Origin: Lewinellaceae bacterium
GTDB taxonomy: Bacteria; Bacteroidota; Bacteroidia; Chitinophagales; Saprospiraceae
Reading direction: 5' to 3'
Length of the DNA stretch: 64,000 bases
NCBI GenBank assembly: GCA_016719605.1
Contig: JADJYW010000008.1
Span: forward strand, 124,001 to 188,000
In this document: positions 17,936-29,300 of the stretch, in pieces
How positions within the stretch are numbered: position 1 is the stretch's first letter
Layout of the letters: every line of letters begins with the position of its first letter
Translations under genes and position numbers: made by a program
The notes under the pieces: generated by a model
The model's database searches: none
What the model was told of the DNA's origin: nothing
Seen by the model: the letters and a program-made list of their open reading frames with translations, nothing else

Positions 17936-20900
17936 ATGAAAAATAAAATATTTGCACACGCTATCGTCGCGTGGTGCTGCCTGGCGGCGCCCACGCTACA
18001 GGCCCAAAACGCCAACTGCTCCGACGGCACCGTCATTGATGCAAACTCCTACAGCGGCACCGTGTTTTTCAACTACGGCAGCGTGACCAATGCTTCCAAT
18101 AGTAAAAACCGCACGACCGCTTCCGTCGGCGAACTGTTTCTCGGCACCTATTTCGGCCAGCAGTTCAACGGCCAGGCCGGTTTTTACAGCCGGTTTTTGC
18201 TCCCGCCCCTTGCCCCGAACGTCATCGCGTCGCAAGGGGAATTGCTCGACCGTATCCAGCTCTCCTGGGCGCCCGAACCGCTCGGCTCCTTTCCCTCGGA
18301 GGGTTTCAATATCTACCGCGACGGCGTTTTCTTAGCCAATGTTGGTGTCAACATCCGTAACTACAACGACTTCAACGTCATTGCCGGACGCGCGTACAAC
18401 TATGAGGTAAGCGGTGTCAGCGCCTACGGCAACGGCGCGTTTGGTCAGGCCATCGGTTTCCAGGTGCCCAACGGCACCGTTACCGGCTGGATACGCACGA
18501 CCAGCGGCCGTCCCGTGCCGGATGCGTTTGTTTCGCTCACCCCCTTGCAGGGGTTTTCGGCCAAATTCGGCCCCACCGACGGCGCTTTTGCCATGTCGAA
18601 CAAAGGTGTAACGGACACGCTCGTCCCGCTCAACAACGGCGAGTGGACCCTGTCGTTCTGGGTAAAAACCGATAGCGCAAGTGCCGATGCCGCCATCCTG
18701 GCATTTGATCCGTATCCCCTGACCATACGCCCCATTGTCAGTGCTTCCGGCCACGAAGGCATCGAAGTAGCACAAACACACAATAGCGCCGTGTTGCTTA
18801 CAGGCCAATTTCCCGATAGCATCAAAAACGACTGGAATCATGTGGCCCTCACGATGGATGCCGACGGTAAGGGCCGGCTGTACATCAATGGCGTGCTGGT
18901 GGAAATAGACGACCTGCCCCCGCTGATCTCCGCCGATGAACTGCTCATTGGCTCCCGCACAGAAGCCACGGGAACCTGGGCCGGATACCTCGACGAACTG
19001 CGCATCTACCACCGCCGCCTCGACGAACTTGACCTCGGCGAACCGATGATGGGTACCGCTTCCTCCCAGACGCCCGGCCTGAAGTACTACTGGAAAATGG
19101 ACGAGGAGCTCGGTGTGGCCTCCTTCGATGTACTCAAACGGAATAAACTCTTCTTCTGTGGCGCTTCTTTCGATGCCGACCGACCGGACATTCGCACGAT
19201 GGGCAAAACCAACCAGCAGGGCTACTACCGCATCGAATCGGCGAGTTACGGCACGGGTACCACGTTTTTGGCTGAGCCGATGAAGGATTTTTACCTGTAC
19301 CGGGCGCTCAAGTTTGTCCGCAGCGAGAGCGACTATGCGCTGCTGCCCGATTTTTCGCTGACACCAAAAGCCACCCTCGAACTGTGGGTAAACAGCGCCG
19401 GCCCCGACAACGAACAGTGCGTGCTCGCCAAAAAATGGCCGGGTAATGACTTCCGTTTGCTCCTGGAGCCTAACGGCAACACAAGCGACATCAAGTTTTA
19501 TCTCAACGCTCAAGAGCACAACTTCGGCCCGCTCGGGCTGGGCTATCAGCACCTGGCTTTTACCCTCGACAGCACCACCGGCACCGTGACTGCCTACAAA
19601 AACGGCATCTCGCTCGGCAGCCATGCCTTCGTGGGTGTTACGGGCAACTGGTCGGACACCACCACCAACTGGGTGCTGGGTGCCCGCAGCAGTGGCATGG
19701 CCTTCACCGACCACTTTGGCGGATTGGTGGACGAGTTTGCCGTGTACGACACCATTATCAGCGTGGACAGTATCGTGGCGCACGCTTTCCGCGCCCGCGA
19801 TCCGCAGGAGGCCGGCCTGCGCGTGTATTTCAACCTGGATGAGGGCAACGGAAACCGCCTGAACAACAGCGGCTCCGTGTTGACGCCCTTCGGCACCAAC
19901 TTCGGCGCGGAATGGTCGCCGCTCACCGCCCGGCAATCAACCACACCACACATCTTTTTGCCGGAAACCCGGCAGGTATCCATCACGACCCGCCAGGTAT
20001 CGGGCAAGGTCGCCGGCGGTCTTTGCCAAAAATCCGTTATCACGGCGCCTCCCGGACAGGGGCAGGGTACCGTGTGTGTGGTCAAGGTACGCTCCACGGA
20101 CGGCTGTTTCGAGCGCCAGATTATCATAGACAACCAGGAGGGCGATTACGAATTTCTGGAGTTGCCGCCACTGGAAAACATGACCGTGGCGGTGGTGGAG
20201 CACTCCGACCCCGACGTCAAGTCGGCCTTTCAGGTACAGGGCGGGAGTACGGTAAACCTCACCCAAAACGACACGATCATTGATTTCACCTATTTCGCGC
20301 CGCCGCAGGTGATTATCAGCAGCGGACTTGACCCGTTCCCGGGTTGTAATCCGCCGATTATCGTGCTGGACAAGGGCGAACCTGTCACCTTGTCTGTTTC
20401 GCTGATCGAGCAGTATGTTCAGATTTTGGACAATATGAACATGGTCATTGATGACGGCGTCTGTCCATTGGATACGGCGGGCTTCCGTTTTATCAACGGT
20501 ATTGCCGACGTGGTGCTGGATACCGCCATGTCCAATGCTGTGCTGACCTACAAATTCCGGGCAGGAGAGCCGAATCCCACACCACCGTACCTGAAAACCC
20601 TGCAAATCATCGGCACGTCTCTGGCGGGCAGGTCGGGCAGCCTGGTGGTGCAAGTGGTGGTGACGGGCCTCCGAACGAAAGAAAACACCTTTACGACCCT
20701 GATGCCGCAAATGCCTAATGCAATCCTGCGCGATCCGCCGGGCGACGGCAGTCATGCCTATTTGGAAAAGGGCACGACCATGTGCAAGAGCTACACGATT
20801 TCGTCTGTCGTGGAAGATGGCTTTGGCGGCGGCTTTGAGCTGCATCTCGGCGGCAACGTGGACATCATCAACGGCACCCCGTTGGTGGGCATCATCAACA

Positions 20901-23900
20901 ATACGGGCGTTATTTTGGATGAAAACCAACAGTTCACCACGACGTTCAAAAAGACGGGCGACAACTCGTTCCAAACGTGCGTGTCCAACACCGAGCGCAT
21001 CACCACCAGCGACGACGACCAGATAGTCGGTGGCGGAGCAGGCGGCGATGTGTACATCGGCGAGGCGTTTAACCTGATTTTCGGATTCGCGGATATGGTC
21101 TCCTTTGATGAAAATGCGTGCGCAGCCGATGTCATCACCGTCCTGAACATTGACCCCGACACGTTTGCTACGGTGTTTATGTATTCCGAATACCACATCA
21201 TCAACAATACGATGCGGTACCTCGATGAGCTCTTGGCCAATCCGGGTAGTTCCACGCCGGACCAGATTCAGCAATACACCCAATCCTTAGCGCTTTGGCA
21301 GGATATTCTGGATCAAAACGCGGAGTTGAAAGACGAGGCAAAATTCATTCGCAATATCTCGTTCGACGCCGGCGCATCATACGAATTTTCCGAAACCTAC
21401 GATGCCTCCAACTCTTCCGTAGACCTGAGCGATACCACATACGCGGTGACCGAGGCCTTGCATTTTGGCTATGAGTTCAACAAATTCGGGATAACAGGTA
21501 ACCTGGCGTTTTCCCAAACCCGCAGCAACGGCTACACGACCGGCAACAACTCTGGTAATTCCCTGACGGTAGGGTATGTCCTGTACGACGACGACTCCGG
21601 CGACGCGTTTTCCGTGGATGTCGCGCTGGATTCTTTCTACATGACCCCGGTTTTCAATCTGAAGGCCGGCCAGACATCCTGCCCCTGGGAAGACGGCACT
21701 GCCAACCGCGAAGAACCCAACCTGACGCTCGCGCCGGGTTCGCAGTTCACGGCGATCAATGTGCCTGCCCACGAACCGGCAGTGTTCAAGGTGAACCTCG
21801 GCAACCTGAGCGCCACCAACGAAGACCTGACCTACGGCCTGACGGCCATTGCCAACAGCAACCCGAATGGGGCTGTTATCCGAATCAACGGCCAGCCGAT
21901 GAACAATAATATCGTGCCGTACCTGATCCCGTATGGCTCCTCGGTGCAGGCCACCGTTACCATTGAACGGGGACCAATCGAATATGAATACGACAGTTTG
22001 CAAATCGCCCTGGTTTCCCAGTGCGAATACGAACGCGATCTGACTACCGTGGTGCCGGCGGAGCACACGTCCAAATTTACGTCGTCCATTTTCTTCGGCG
22101 TGGACTTCATCCGTCCCTGCAGCGAGGTGGCTGTGAGCGTGCCGGAACAAAACTGGGTGGTGCTCAACGACGACCCGATCCAGCCCGGAACCCTGCGCCG
22201 CATCACGGTGTCGGGCTACGACCTCAATTCTACCGATTTCCAGTTGGTGCGCGTGCAGTACCGCCGCTCCGACGGCGACGGCGCCTGGCTCAATATTCCC
22301 AGCCCGGGCGGCGTGTTTGAACGCTACAACCCGAACTGGTCGGGCTTTTCCAGCCTGACGCCGGCCCAACAGGCGAATACACTGGGCCCGGATTTCACGC
22401 AGTTTTTCTGGGAAACCGCCGGCATCGGCGACGGCGCCTACGAAATCCACGCCTGGGCCGTGTGTACCGGCGATGCCTCGGACAAGCCCGGTTTTTCCGA
22501 CATCATCAAAGGCCGCATAGACCGCGAGCCGCCGAGTATCGTGGGTGTGCCGCAACCTTCGGACGGCGTGTACCACGTTGGTGACGAGATTTCGTTCACG
22601 TTCAACCAGCACGTCAATTGCGACAAGTTGATCCCCGCCGATCTGACCCAGCTGAACAATGTGGGCCTGTACGACGCCACGACCGATCAGTTGATTGACA
22701 TCAGCGTGACCTGCTTCGAGAACAAGATTGTCATAGACCCGACCTTCGTCAACAAGTTTTACGAAAATCGCATCCTGCGCGCCGAATTGGCGGGCATCGA
22801 AGACCTCGTGGGCAATGCGTTCAACGGCACCAAGTTCAACAAAGGCGTCTGGGAGTTCTACGTGGATCGAAACGAATTAGCCTGGCTGACCGACAGCCTC
22901 GGGGTCACCAAATTTGAGGGCGAGCCGAAAACCGGATTTGCCGCCATTCATAACCGGGGCGGGTATCCGGTACCGTTCACTATTCTCGGTGCGCCCGATT
23001 GGGTGCATATTGTTCCCAACCAGGGCACTCTGGCGGCCAATGAAATCCGCCAGATCAGTTTCGACATTGATTCCACTTTAGCCTTCGGGCACTGGTCGGA
23101 CAGCATCACCCTGCACACGGAAACGGGGCAAAACCCCTTCTTTATGGGCGGCGACGAACCTTTGCCCATCGGCGTACGCGTGGTGTGCCGGCCGCCGTTC
23201 GGGCTGGTCAATGCAGCGCAGTTTGAAAACACGATGAGCATGGCCCTGCGGGTCAACATCGAAGGCGAACTCTCCTCCGACCCGGAAGACATCGTGGCGG
23301 CGTACATCAACGACGAACTGCGCGGGCGCGCCAACGTCCAGTACATCCCGCTACTCGACACCTTTTTGGCGTTCCTGACTATTTACGGTGGCCCGGCCGA
23401 TATGCTTGACCCCATTCGGCTCGAAGTGTGGGATGCCTCCGAGTGTCGGCGCTACGGGTATGTGCTGGAAAATTTCACGTTCCAGCCCGACAACATCATC
23501 GGCACCACCAACAACCCGCAGGTGATCCACACCGCAGGACAGTTGCTGCGCGAAGTGCCGATCGGCGACGGCTGGAACTGGCTGTCGTTCAACCTGGCGT
23601 TCCCCGACAACAGCCTGAACGCGGCATTGGCTACGCTGCACCACCCGGAAAACGACCTGATCCGCAGCCAGGGACCGTTCTCGGTGTACAATGCCGGTAG
23701 CTGGGTCGGGGCTTTGCCGAGTCTGAACAATATTTCCATGTTCATCTACAAGGCCGACACGCCCGATACGCTGCGCATGCTGGGTACGCCGATTGATCCG
23801 GCTACGACACCAATTCCCCTCAACGACGGTTGGACGTGGATTGGCTATGTGCCCAACTATTCGCTGCCGGTAGATGTCGCACTTGCCACGGTGACGGCTC

Positions 23901-24763
23901 AACCCGGCGATCTGGTCAAAAGCCAAACCGCATTCGCGCAATACACCAAAATTGTGGTGCCACCGGACACGATCTACCGCTGGATCGGCAACCTGAAGTA
24001 TATGTCGCCACCCAACGGGTATCAACTCAAACTGACCGGTACGGGAACGCTGACGTATCCGCCGCCGCCCAGTCCGTTTGCAGAAAATCCCGTACTGGCA
24101 CGCGGTGAAACGGAAACTCCGGTAGCCCATTGGTCGGTGAACCCGATACAATTTGAGCACAGCAGCACCCTGATCGGTATGCTTCGCGCCAAGGGCGCCA
24201 ACGCCACCACGAGCGATATGGAACTTGGTGTGTTTGTCGGCAATGAAGTCCGCGGTTCGGCGCAGGCTATCTACATCGAACCGCTCGACGCGCACCTGTT
24301 TTTCCTGACGATGTATGCCAACACGGCGGGCGAACTGCTGCGTTTCAAGCTATACGACGACGCAGCCGGAACGGTGTATGACCTGTCGGAAACGTTCTTT
24401 TTTGCAACCGGAGAACACCAGGGTAGTATCGAAAGCCCGGTGCCGTTCGAGTTGCAAACGACAAGTGTCGGAGAGGGCTTCGGTACCGCGCTGGGCTTCG
24501 AGGTGCAACCCAACCCGTTCAGCAGCGAAACAGCACTGCGTTTCACTTTGCCGAAGGCGGAGGAAGTGATGCTGACGATCAGCGATGCGCAAGGCCGCGA
24601 GGTGGTGCGCCGCCCGATGTCGGCGGTTGCCGGCCCGAATGCAGCGACCTGGAACGGCCGCGCCGATTCAGGTTCATGGCTGAGTTCCGGGGTGTATCTG
24701 GTGCGGTTGCAAACGGAGGAAGGAAGCGTGAGCCGGAAAGTAGTATTGCAGCGGCTGCCGTGA
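17936..24763 (+). CDS. Giant T9SS-secreted multidomain surface protein with LamG domains
   Basis: This 2275-residue protein has a signal peptide (MKNKIFAHAIVAWCCLAAP...LQAQ), a fibronectin-like domain near residues 90-180, two LamG/concanavalin-like domains (about 190-370 and 450-630: TLSFWVKTD, HVALTMDADGKGRLYINGV; LELWVNSAG, HLAFTLDSTTGTVTAYKNG), a long central region of beta domains, a Big_5/Ig-like stretch near IDREPPSIVGVPQPSDGVYH, and a C-terminal T9SS type A sorting domain (VQPNPFSSETALRFTLPKAE ... GVYLVRLQTEEGSVSRKVVL). It should be exported by Sec, crossed over the outer membrane by T9SS and anchored at the cell surface. LamG suggests glycan or protein binding. It is the second gene after the HTCC. 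Confidence 0.88.
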   Translation: MKNKIFAHAIVAWCCLAAPTLQAQNANCSDGTVIDANSYSGTVFFNYGSVTNASNSKNRTTASVGELFLGTYFGQQFNGQAGFYSRFLLPPLAPNVIASQGELLDRIQLSWAPEPLGSFPSEGFNIYRDGVFLANVGVNIRNYNDFNVIAGRAYNYEVSGVSAYGNGAFGQAIGFQVPNGTVTGWIRTTSGRPVPDAFVSLTPLQGFSAKFGPTDGAFAMSNKGVTDTLVPLNNGEWTLSFWVKTDSASADAAILAFDPYPLTIRPIVSASGHEGIEVAQTHNSAVLLTGQFPDSIKNDWNHVALTMDADGKGRLYINGVLVEIDDLPPLISADELLIGSRTEATGTWAGYLDELRIYHRRLDELDLGEPMMGTASSQTPGLKYYWKMDEELGVASFDVLKRNKLFFCGASFDADRPDIRTMGKTNQQGYYRIESASYGTGTTFLAEPMKDFYLYRALKFVRSESDYALLPDFSLTPKATLELWVNSAGPDNEQCVLAKKWPGNDFRLLLEPNGNTSDIKFYLNAQEHNFGPLGLGYQHLAFTLDSTTGTVTAYKNGISLGSHAFVGVTGNWSDTTTNWVLGARSSGMAFTDHFGGLVDEFAVYDTIISVDSIVAHAFRARDPQEAGLRVYFNLDEGNGNRLNNSGSVLTPFGTNFGAEWSPLTARQSTTPHIFLPETRQVSITTRQVSGKVAGGLCQKSVITAPPGQGQGTVCVVKVRSTDGCFERQIIIDNQEGDYEFLELPPLENMTVAVVEHSDPDVKSAFQVQGGSTVNLTQNDTIIDFTYFAPPQVIISSGLDPFPGCNPPIIVLDKGEPVTLSVSLIEQYVQILDNMNMVIDDGVCPLDTAGFRFINGIADVVLDTAMSNAVLTYKFRAGEPNPTPPYLKTLQIIGTSLAGRSGSLVVQVVVTGLRTKENTFTTLMPQMPNAILRDPPGDGSHAYLEKGTTMCKSYTISSVVEDGFGGGFELHLGGNVDIINGTPLVGIINNTGVILDENQQFTTTFKKTGDNSFQTCVSNTERITTSDDDQIVGGGAGGDVYIGEAFNLIFGFADMVSFDENACAADVITVLNIDPDTFATVFMYSEYHIINNTMRYLDELLANPGSSTPDQIQQYTQSLALWQDILDQNAELKDEAKFIRNISFDAGASYEFSETYDASNSSVDLSDTTYAVTEALHFGYEFNKFGITGNLAFSQTRSNGYTTGNNSGNSLTVGYVLYDDDSGDAFSVDVALDSFYMTPVFNLKAGQTSCPWEDGTANREEPNLTLAPGSQFTAINVPAHEPAVFKVNLGNLSATNEDLTYGLTAIANSNPNGAVIRINGQPMNNNIVPYLIPYGSSVQATVTIERGPIEYEYDSLQIALVSQCEYERDLTTVVPAEHTSKFTSSIFFGVDFIRPCSEVAVSVPEQNWVVLNDDPIQPGTLRRITVSGYDLNSTDFQLVRVQYRRSDGDGAWLNIPSPGGVFERYNPNWSGFSSLTPAQQANTLGPDFTQFFWETAGIGDGAYEIHAWAVCTGDASDKPGFSDIIKGRIDREPPSIVGVPQPSDGVYHVGDEISFTFNQHVNCDKLIPADLTQLNNVGLYDATTDQLIDISVTCFENKIVIDPTFVNKFYENRILRAELAGIEDLVGNAFNGTKFNKGVWEFYVDRNELAWLTDSLGVTKFEGEPKTGFAAIHNRGGYPVPFTILGAPDWVHIVPNQGTLAANEIRQISFDIDSTLAFGHWSDSITLHTETGQNPFFMGGDEPLPIGVRVVCRPPFGLVNAAQFENTMSMALRVNIEGELSSDPEDIVAAYINDELRGRANVQYIPLLDTFLAFLTIYGGPADMLDPIRLEVWDASECRRYGYVLENFTFQPDNIIGTTNNPQVIHTAGQLLREVPIGDGWNWLSFNLAFPDNSLNAALATLHHPENDLIRSQGPFSVYNAGSWVGALPSLNNISMFIYKADTPDTLRMLGTPIDPATTPIPLNDGWTWIGYVPNYSLPVDVALATVTAQPGDLVKSQTAFAQYTKIVVPPDTIYRWIGNLKYMSPPNGYQLKLTGTGTLTYPPPPSPFAENPVLARGETETPVAHWSVNPIQFEHSSTLIGMLRAKGANATTSDMELGVFVGNEVRGSAQAIYIEPLDAHLFFLTMYANTAGELLRFKLYDDAAGTVYDLSETFFFATGEHQGSIESPVPFELQTTSVGEGFGTALGFEVQPNPFSSETALRFTLPKAEEVMLTISDAQGREVVRRPMSAVAGPNAATWNGRADSGSWLSSGVYLVRLQTEEGSVSRKVVLQRLP

Positions 24764-24808
24764 TTTGGTTTGTTGGTTGACTGGTTTGTTGGTTGACTGG
24801 TGGATTGG
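24764..24808 (+). repeat. Short tandem repeat (TTGGTTTGTTGGTTGACTGG)
   Basis: About 2.3 copies of a 20-nt unit begin immediately after the stop codon. The reverse complement of this motif family forms the repeat before the SIR2-like gene at 55.77 kb. Confidence 0.7.
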
Positions 24809-24829
24809 CGTACCACTTTTGTCCTTTTG

Positions 24830-24907
24830 AAAAAATCCGCCCGCTCTACGGTGTGCCCGCCGATGCTTTCTGCACGGCACGGCTTTCGTAGAGCGGGCGG
24901 ATTTTTT
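24830..24907. terminator. Strong bidirectional terminator between convergent giant genes
   Basis: A perfect 21-bp inverted repeat (24830-24850 against 24887-24907) consists of an A-run, the GC stem TCCGCCCGCTCTACG and a T-run on the other side. It sits between the plus-strand T9SS gene and minus-strand giant gene A and would stop transcription from both. Confidence 0.8.
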
Positions 24908-25226
24908 TCGCGTAAATCCGCGTTGCGCAGCATCCGCGGCATCCGCGTTCCAATTTTGTCGCGCTCGGCTATTGAACGTCCTCGCCGAGGTTTCAACGCG
25001 CGGGTCACTCCACCAGCACCACCCGCTTCGCCACCCCCCCGCGTACGCTACGCACATTGGAACGCGGATGCCACGGATGCTGCGCAATGCGGATTTTAAC
25101 GGATTTTTTTCGCGTAAATCTGCGCTGCGCAGCATCCGTGGCATCCGCGGGGGGTTTTCCAAGCGGCCGCGCCCGCTGTTTCGCGCTCGGCTATTGAACG
25201 TCCTCGCCGAGGTTTCAACGCGCGGG
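24908..25226. repeat. Duplicated tail of gene A: CTD end fragment plus GCATCCGTGGCATCCGCG palindromes
   Basis: The stretch holds palindromic segments built from CGCGTAAATC(T/C)GCG and GCAGCATCC(G)TGGCATCC. At 25005-25045 it also has a second copy of the last 12 or so codons of gene A (reading VAKRVVLVE and stop on the minus strand). The true gene A stop at 25227 is followed by the same CCCGCGCGTTGAAACC tail, so the unit is a direct duplication with a period of about 222 bp. Confidence 0.7.
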
Positions 25227-26375
25227 TCACTCCACCAACACCACCCGCTTCGCCACCCCCCCGCTTGCACTACGCACACTAACGGTGTAAATTCCCGCCG
25301 CAGCGCCCGCTTCCCGCAGGTTGATCTGCAACTGCAAATCCTCCACGGCCGGAATGCGGTTTTCCCAAACCAACTGGCCCAGGTCCCCGTAAATTGAAAC
25401 CGTCACCGCCTCGCCCGCGAAGTCCGTCAGGTCGAGCCAGATGCGGTCGGTCGTGGGATTGGGGTTGACAGTTACGAGTTTTGAGTTTTGAGTTTTGAGT
25501 TGGGTGTCCCTCTCGCGGTTTTCCGCACCCTGCGGTACGAAATTGTTCCCCAGCACGGTGATCAGCTGCGTCGTCGTCGCCGAATTTCCGCACAAATCAT
25601 CGGCACGCCAGGTGCGCGTTACGGTGTAATCTGCCGAGCAGCCGCTGCCTGTGGCCACATTGCCAAGGAACGTGATGTGCACATAGCCGCCGCAAGCATC
25701 CGAGGCCGTCGGGTTCACCAATGGCGGGATGGGCTGGTTGCACTCGATAGTGATCGGTCCGGGTACGGTGACAAATACCGGTGCGCCGGTGTCCGAAACC
25801 TGAATCGTCTGCGTGGCCGCCGTGCTGTTGCCGCACACGTCGGTGGCCCGCCAGGTGCGTCGGATTTGATAGGTACCGGGGCACTGGTTATTGGCTGTTG
25901 TCTGGCCGAGGTATAGCAGCGTCACGGCGCCGGCGCAGCCGTCGGAAGCCGTCGCCGTACCCACCGCTGGGAGCGGGCTGTTGCAGGCGATGGTCATATC
26001 GGCCGGCACGGTCAGCGTCGGCTTGCCGTTGTCCACTACCGTGATGCGCTGGCTCACCGACATGGCGGCGTTGCCGCAGTTGTCCGCGGCGCTCCAGCGG
26101 CGGGTAAGGGTGTAGCGGTTCAGGCAGGTTCCGTTGGTACGCGTTTCACCGATGTAAGAAATGGTCACCTCGGGATCACAGTTATCCGTTGCCGTGGGCG
26201 CAGTTGAAGGTGGGATAGCATCGCATTGCACCGTGACATTGGCCGGTAGGCTGACAAATGCGGGTTTCTGCGTGTCCGTCACCGTGATCTTCTGCGTAGC
26301 GGTGCGGGTATTGCCACAGGCATCGGTTGCCGTCCAAACCCGGGTCAGGGGTATACTTGTCCATGCACAGGACAT
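25227..26375 (-). CDS. Gene A segment 3: HYR domains and T9SS type A sorting domain
   Basis: This segment reads TRVWTATDACGNTRTATQKI, four HYR/Ig-like repeats with paired Cys and TDNC/SDGC motifs, and a linker in which a CTCAAAA-type repeat is translated as DTQLKTQNSKL. The sorting domain follows (VNPNPTTDRIWLDLTDFAGE, VSIYGDLGQLVWENRI, AGIYTVSVRSASGGVAKRVV), ending at TGA 25227. T9SS would cleave this domain and attach the protein to the surface. The HYR part is more than 90% identical, by eye, to the end of gene B. Confidence 0.85.
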   Translation of the reverse strand: MSCAWTSIPLTRVWTATDACGNTRTATQKITVTDTQKPAFVSLPANVTVQCDAIPPSTAPTATDNCDPEVTISYIGETRTNGTCLNRYTLTRRWSAADNCGNAAMSVSQRITVVDNGKPTLTVPADMTIACNSPLPAVGTATASDGCAGAVTLLYLGQTTANNQCPGTYQIRRTWRATDVCGNSTAATQTIQVSDTGAPVFVTVPGPITIECNQPIPPLVNPTASDACGGYVHITFLGNVATGSGCSADYTVTRTWRADDLCGNSATTTQLITVLGNNFVPQGAENRERDTQLKTQNSKLVTVNPNPTTDRIWLDLTDFAGEAVTVSIYGDLGQLVWENRIPAVEDLQLQINLREAGAAAGIYTVSVRSASGGVAKRVVLVE

Positions 26376-29300
26376 TGGACACCGTTTGGCCGTTGTAGGC
26401 GATGTTCACCGAGCCGCCGCAGCCGTCGGAGGCCGATGGAGTTCCCACGGCGGGCACGCTGTTGCACTGCACGGTCACGTTGGCCGGCACGAAGGTAAAC
26501 ACGGGTTGTGTGTTGTCGAACACGGTGATGATCTGCGAGCAGGTGGCGCTGTTGTTCGAGCCGTCGAAAACCCGGTAGTATCGGGTGATCTGGAAGCGGT
26601 TGGCACATTCCACGTTGTAGGGAAGTGTGGTGTACCAATGTTCCTTGCTTACCGACACGCAGTTGTCCGAAGCCGTGACCGAGGCGGGATTCGGGGCCGG
26701 TATGTTGGACAGGCAAGAAACGGTCAGGCCGTTCGGGCAACTGATGACGGGTGCGGTATTGTCCACCACCGTGACGGTGGCGGTGCATTCGTCGCTGTTT
26801 CCGCTGACATCGGTGACCGTCAGCGTCACGGTTTGCGGACCGAGGTCGCTGCAATCGAACATACTGGGCGAAACCGTCATGCTTTGCAATCCGCATTCGT
26901 AGGTACTGCCGTTGTCCACGTCGCCGGCAGCGATGGAGGCGCTGTTGCCCACCAACACGGCAGTGACGGGGGCCGTTTTGCAAATTGCCTCGGGCGCATC
27001 GCAGCAGTTTTGGGTGGTCAGTTCCCAGGACACGATACGGGTGCAGCCGTCAACAACATCTTCGATTTTAACAAAGAAGTCGTGCGTGCCTTCGTCCAGA
27101 ACCGAGGTGGGTGTGAATGTATTGGTAGCCACCACATACGTGCCGGCCGAGATGGTGGCCGCCGCATCGGTGAACACGCCGAGAATCGTCAAATCCACCG
27201 GGCTGCCCAATGTTAAGGCCGGGCTGATAACCTCGCAGCCGTTGACGGTGGTGGGTGCTATGATGATCTCGTTGTTCGTCACGTTCGGGATCGGGTTACC
27301 CTGCGGGTAATCGATGATGCCGTTGTTGGTGAAACCGGTGTTGGTGTGCAGCGCCGGCGTATTCACCTGAAACAAACCGAAGTTGGTGAGCGTGCTGACG
27401 TTGTGCAGCGGCGCGAAGATGTAGAGTTGGGCGCAGGTTCCGTTGGCAAGGGTTCCCTGGTTGTAAATCGCCTGATCGCCCACGGCCGTTTCGGCACCGA
27501 TGGTGACGATGCCGTTGTTGGTGAACGTGCTGGAGAAATTCAGCAGACCGGTGTTGGCCGTGCGGTCAATGTGGATATTGCCACCGGCGTTGTTGATGAA
27601 CGCAGACTGGTTCCACAGCCCCCAATCTCCGATATTGGCGATGCCGCCCAGTTCGATGGTGCCGGTATTGGTGAAGGTGTTCGTTTGGTGGCGCAGGCCG
27701 CTGACGGCCGCGTTGTCTATCGCCAGTTCGCCGCTGTTGTTGAACGGGCTTTCGTTCCAGAGGCCCCAGTTGCCGACCCCGGCGTTGGCACCGATGTTCA
27801 GTTTGCCTTGGTTGGTGAACGTGCCGCCAGACCCGAAATTGCCGTTTCGCAACCCGATAATGGCGCAACGGTCAATGCTGATTTCGCCGCCGGTATTGTT
27901 GTTGAAGTTGGCCGTGGAGAATATCCCAAAATTGCCGATGCTGCCCGTGTTGCCAAGGTCAATTTTGCCTGTATTCGTAAACGTGCCGATGCTGTGGTAC
28001 AGGCCGTGCTGGTTGGATGTGCCCCGGACGTGATCCACCGTAATCTCGCCGCTGTTGCCGAACGTGCCATAGTTGAACAAACCTGTTGAGCCGGCCCCGA
28101 CAGTACTGCCTATGAAAATCTTGCCGGCATTGGTGAATGTATCGCCGAAGGCATTGGAAACACCGTTCGTGTTGTTGGCGTCGGGTATATTGTCCACATG
28201 GATTTCCCCGGTAGCCTGGTTCTCGAAAGTGCCGTCGTTGTACAGGCCGTTGTTGCCTCCGAGTATGTTTTCCCCGATCTTGATCAGACCGGCATTGGTC
28301 ATCGAGCTATTGAATGCGTTATGAAAGCCCACATACGTGAACCGGTCAATATGTATTTCCGCATCCTCTTGATTGATAAACGTAGCCTCGTTGTACACCC
28401 CTGGATAGTTACCGGTAATGGTCCAATTGATGCCGAGGATCATCGTCCCGCCATTGGTAAACGTCCCGCTCTGGTGGTGCAGGCCGGTTCGGGAAAGTGA
28501 GTCCATCCGGATTTCGCCGCCGGCGTTGTTGTTGAATGTGCTTCGGTTGTAAATGCCCGGATTAAAGCCCGTCCCCAGCGCATTGGTTGCAATTTTTATC
28601 AGACCGGCGTTGTCGAATGAACAGTTGTTATCGTTGTGAATGCCGGCGCTGGTGCGGTCTAGTAAAATCTCGGCATCGGCCATGTTGTTGAAAGTTGCCG
28701 AAGCCCCGGGGGCACTTTGGTTGTAAATGCCGGGGCCGCTGAGGGATGCTGTTTGCCCGATGGAAATTTTTCCCGCATTGGTAAACGAACTGCTGATGCC
28801 CCCGATCGTGGTGTTGTAAATACCGGAACTACCACGGTCCACCTCGACTTCGCCGTTGGCTAAGTTTTCGATGTGGCCGAAGTTGTAGATACAAACATTG
28901 GTGGGGCCGGGTATTTTGCCAACGACCAACCGGCCCGAATTGGAGATCGTGCTGTTTGGGCGGTTGTCAATGCCCGCGCCGCCGTAGCGGTCTATTTCGA
29001 TTTCCCCGCCGTTGTTTTGGATATCGCCTTCGTTGTAAATGCCGGGACTGAAATTGGTGCCCACCGTCGCGCCGGTGGTGATCTTCCCGGCATTGGTCAA
29101 TACCGCTGCTGCGGTGCGGTTCCACAAGCCGATGTTGCTGGTGCGGTCAATGTGCAGTTCGCTGTCGGCGTTGTTGTCAAAGGTAGCCTCGTTGACGACA
29201 CCGTACTGGCCGGGGCTGCTGTTCGGGCCGACCAGAATTGTGCCGTTGTTGGTCACCGTGCCCTGGTTGTACATGCCACCGGAGGGGCTGCCGGTGTCGC

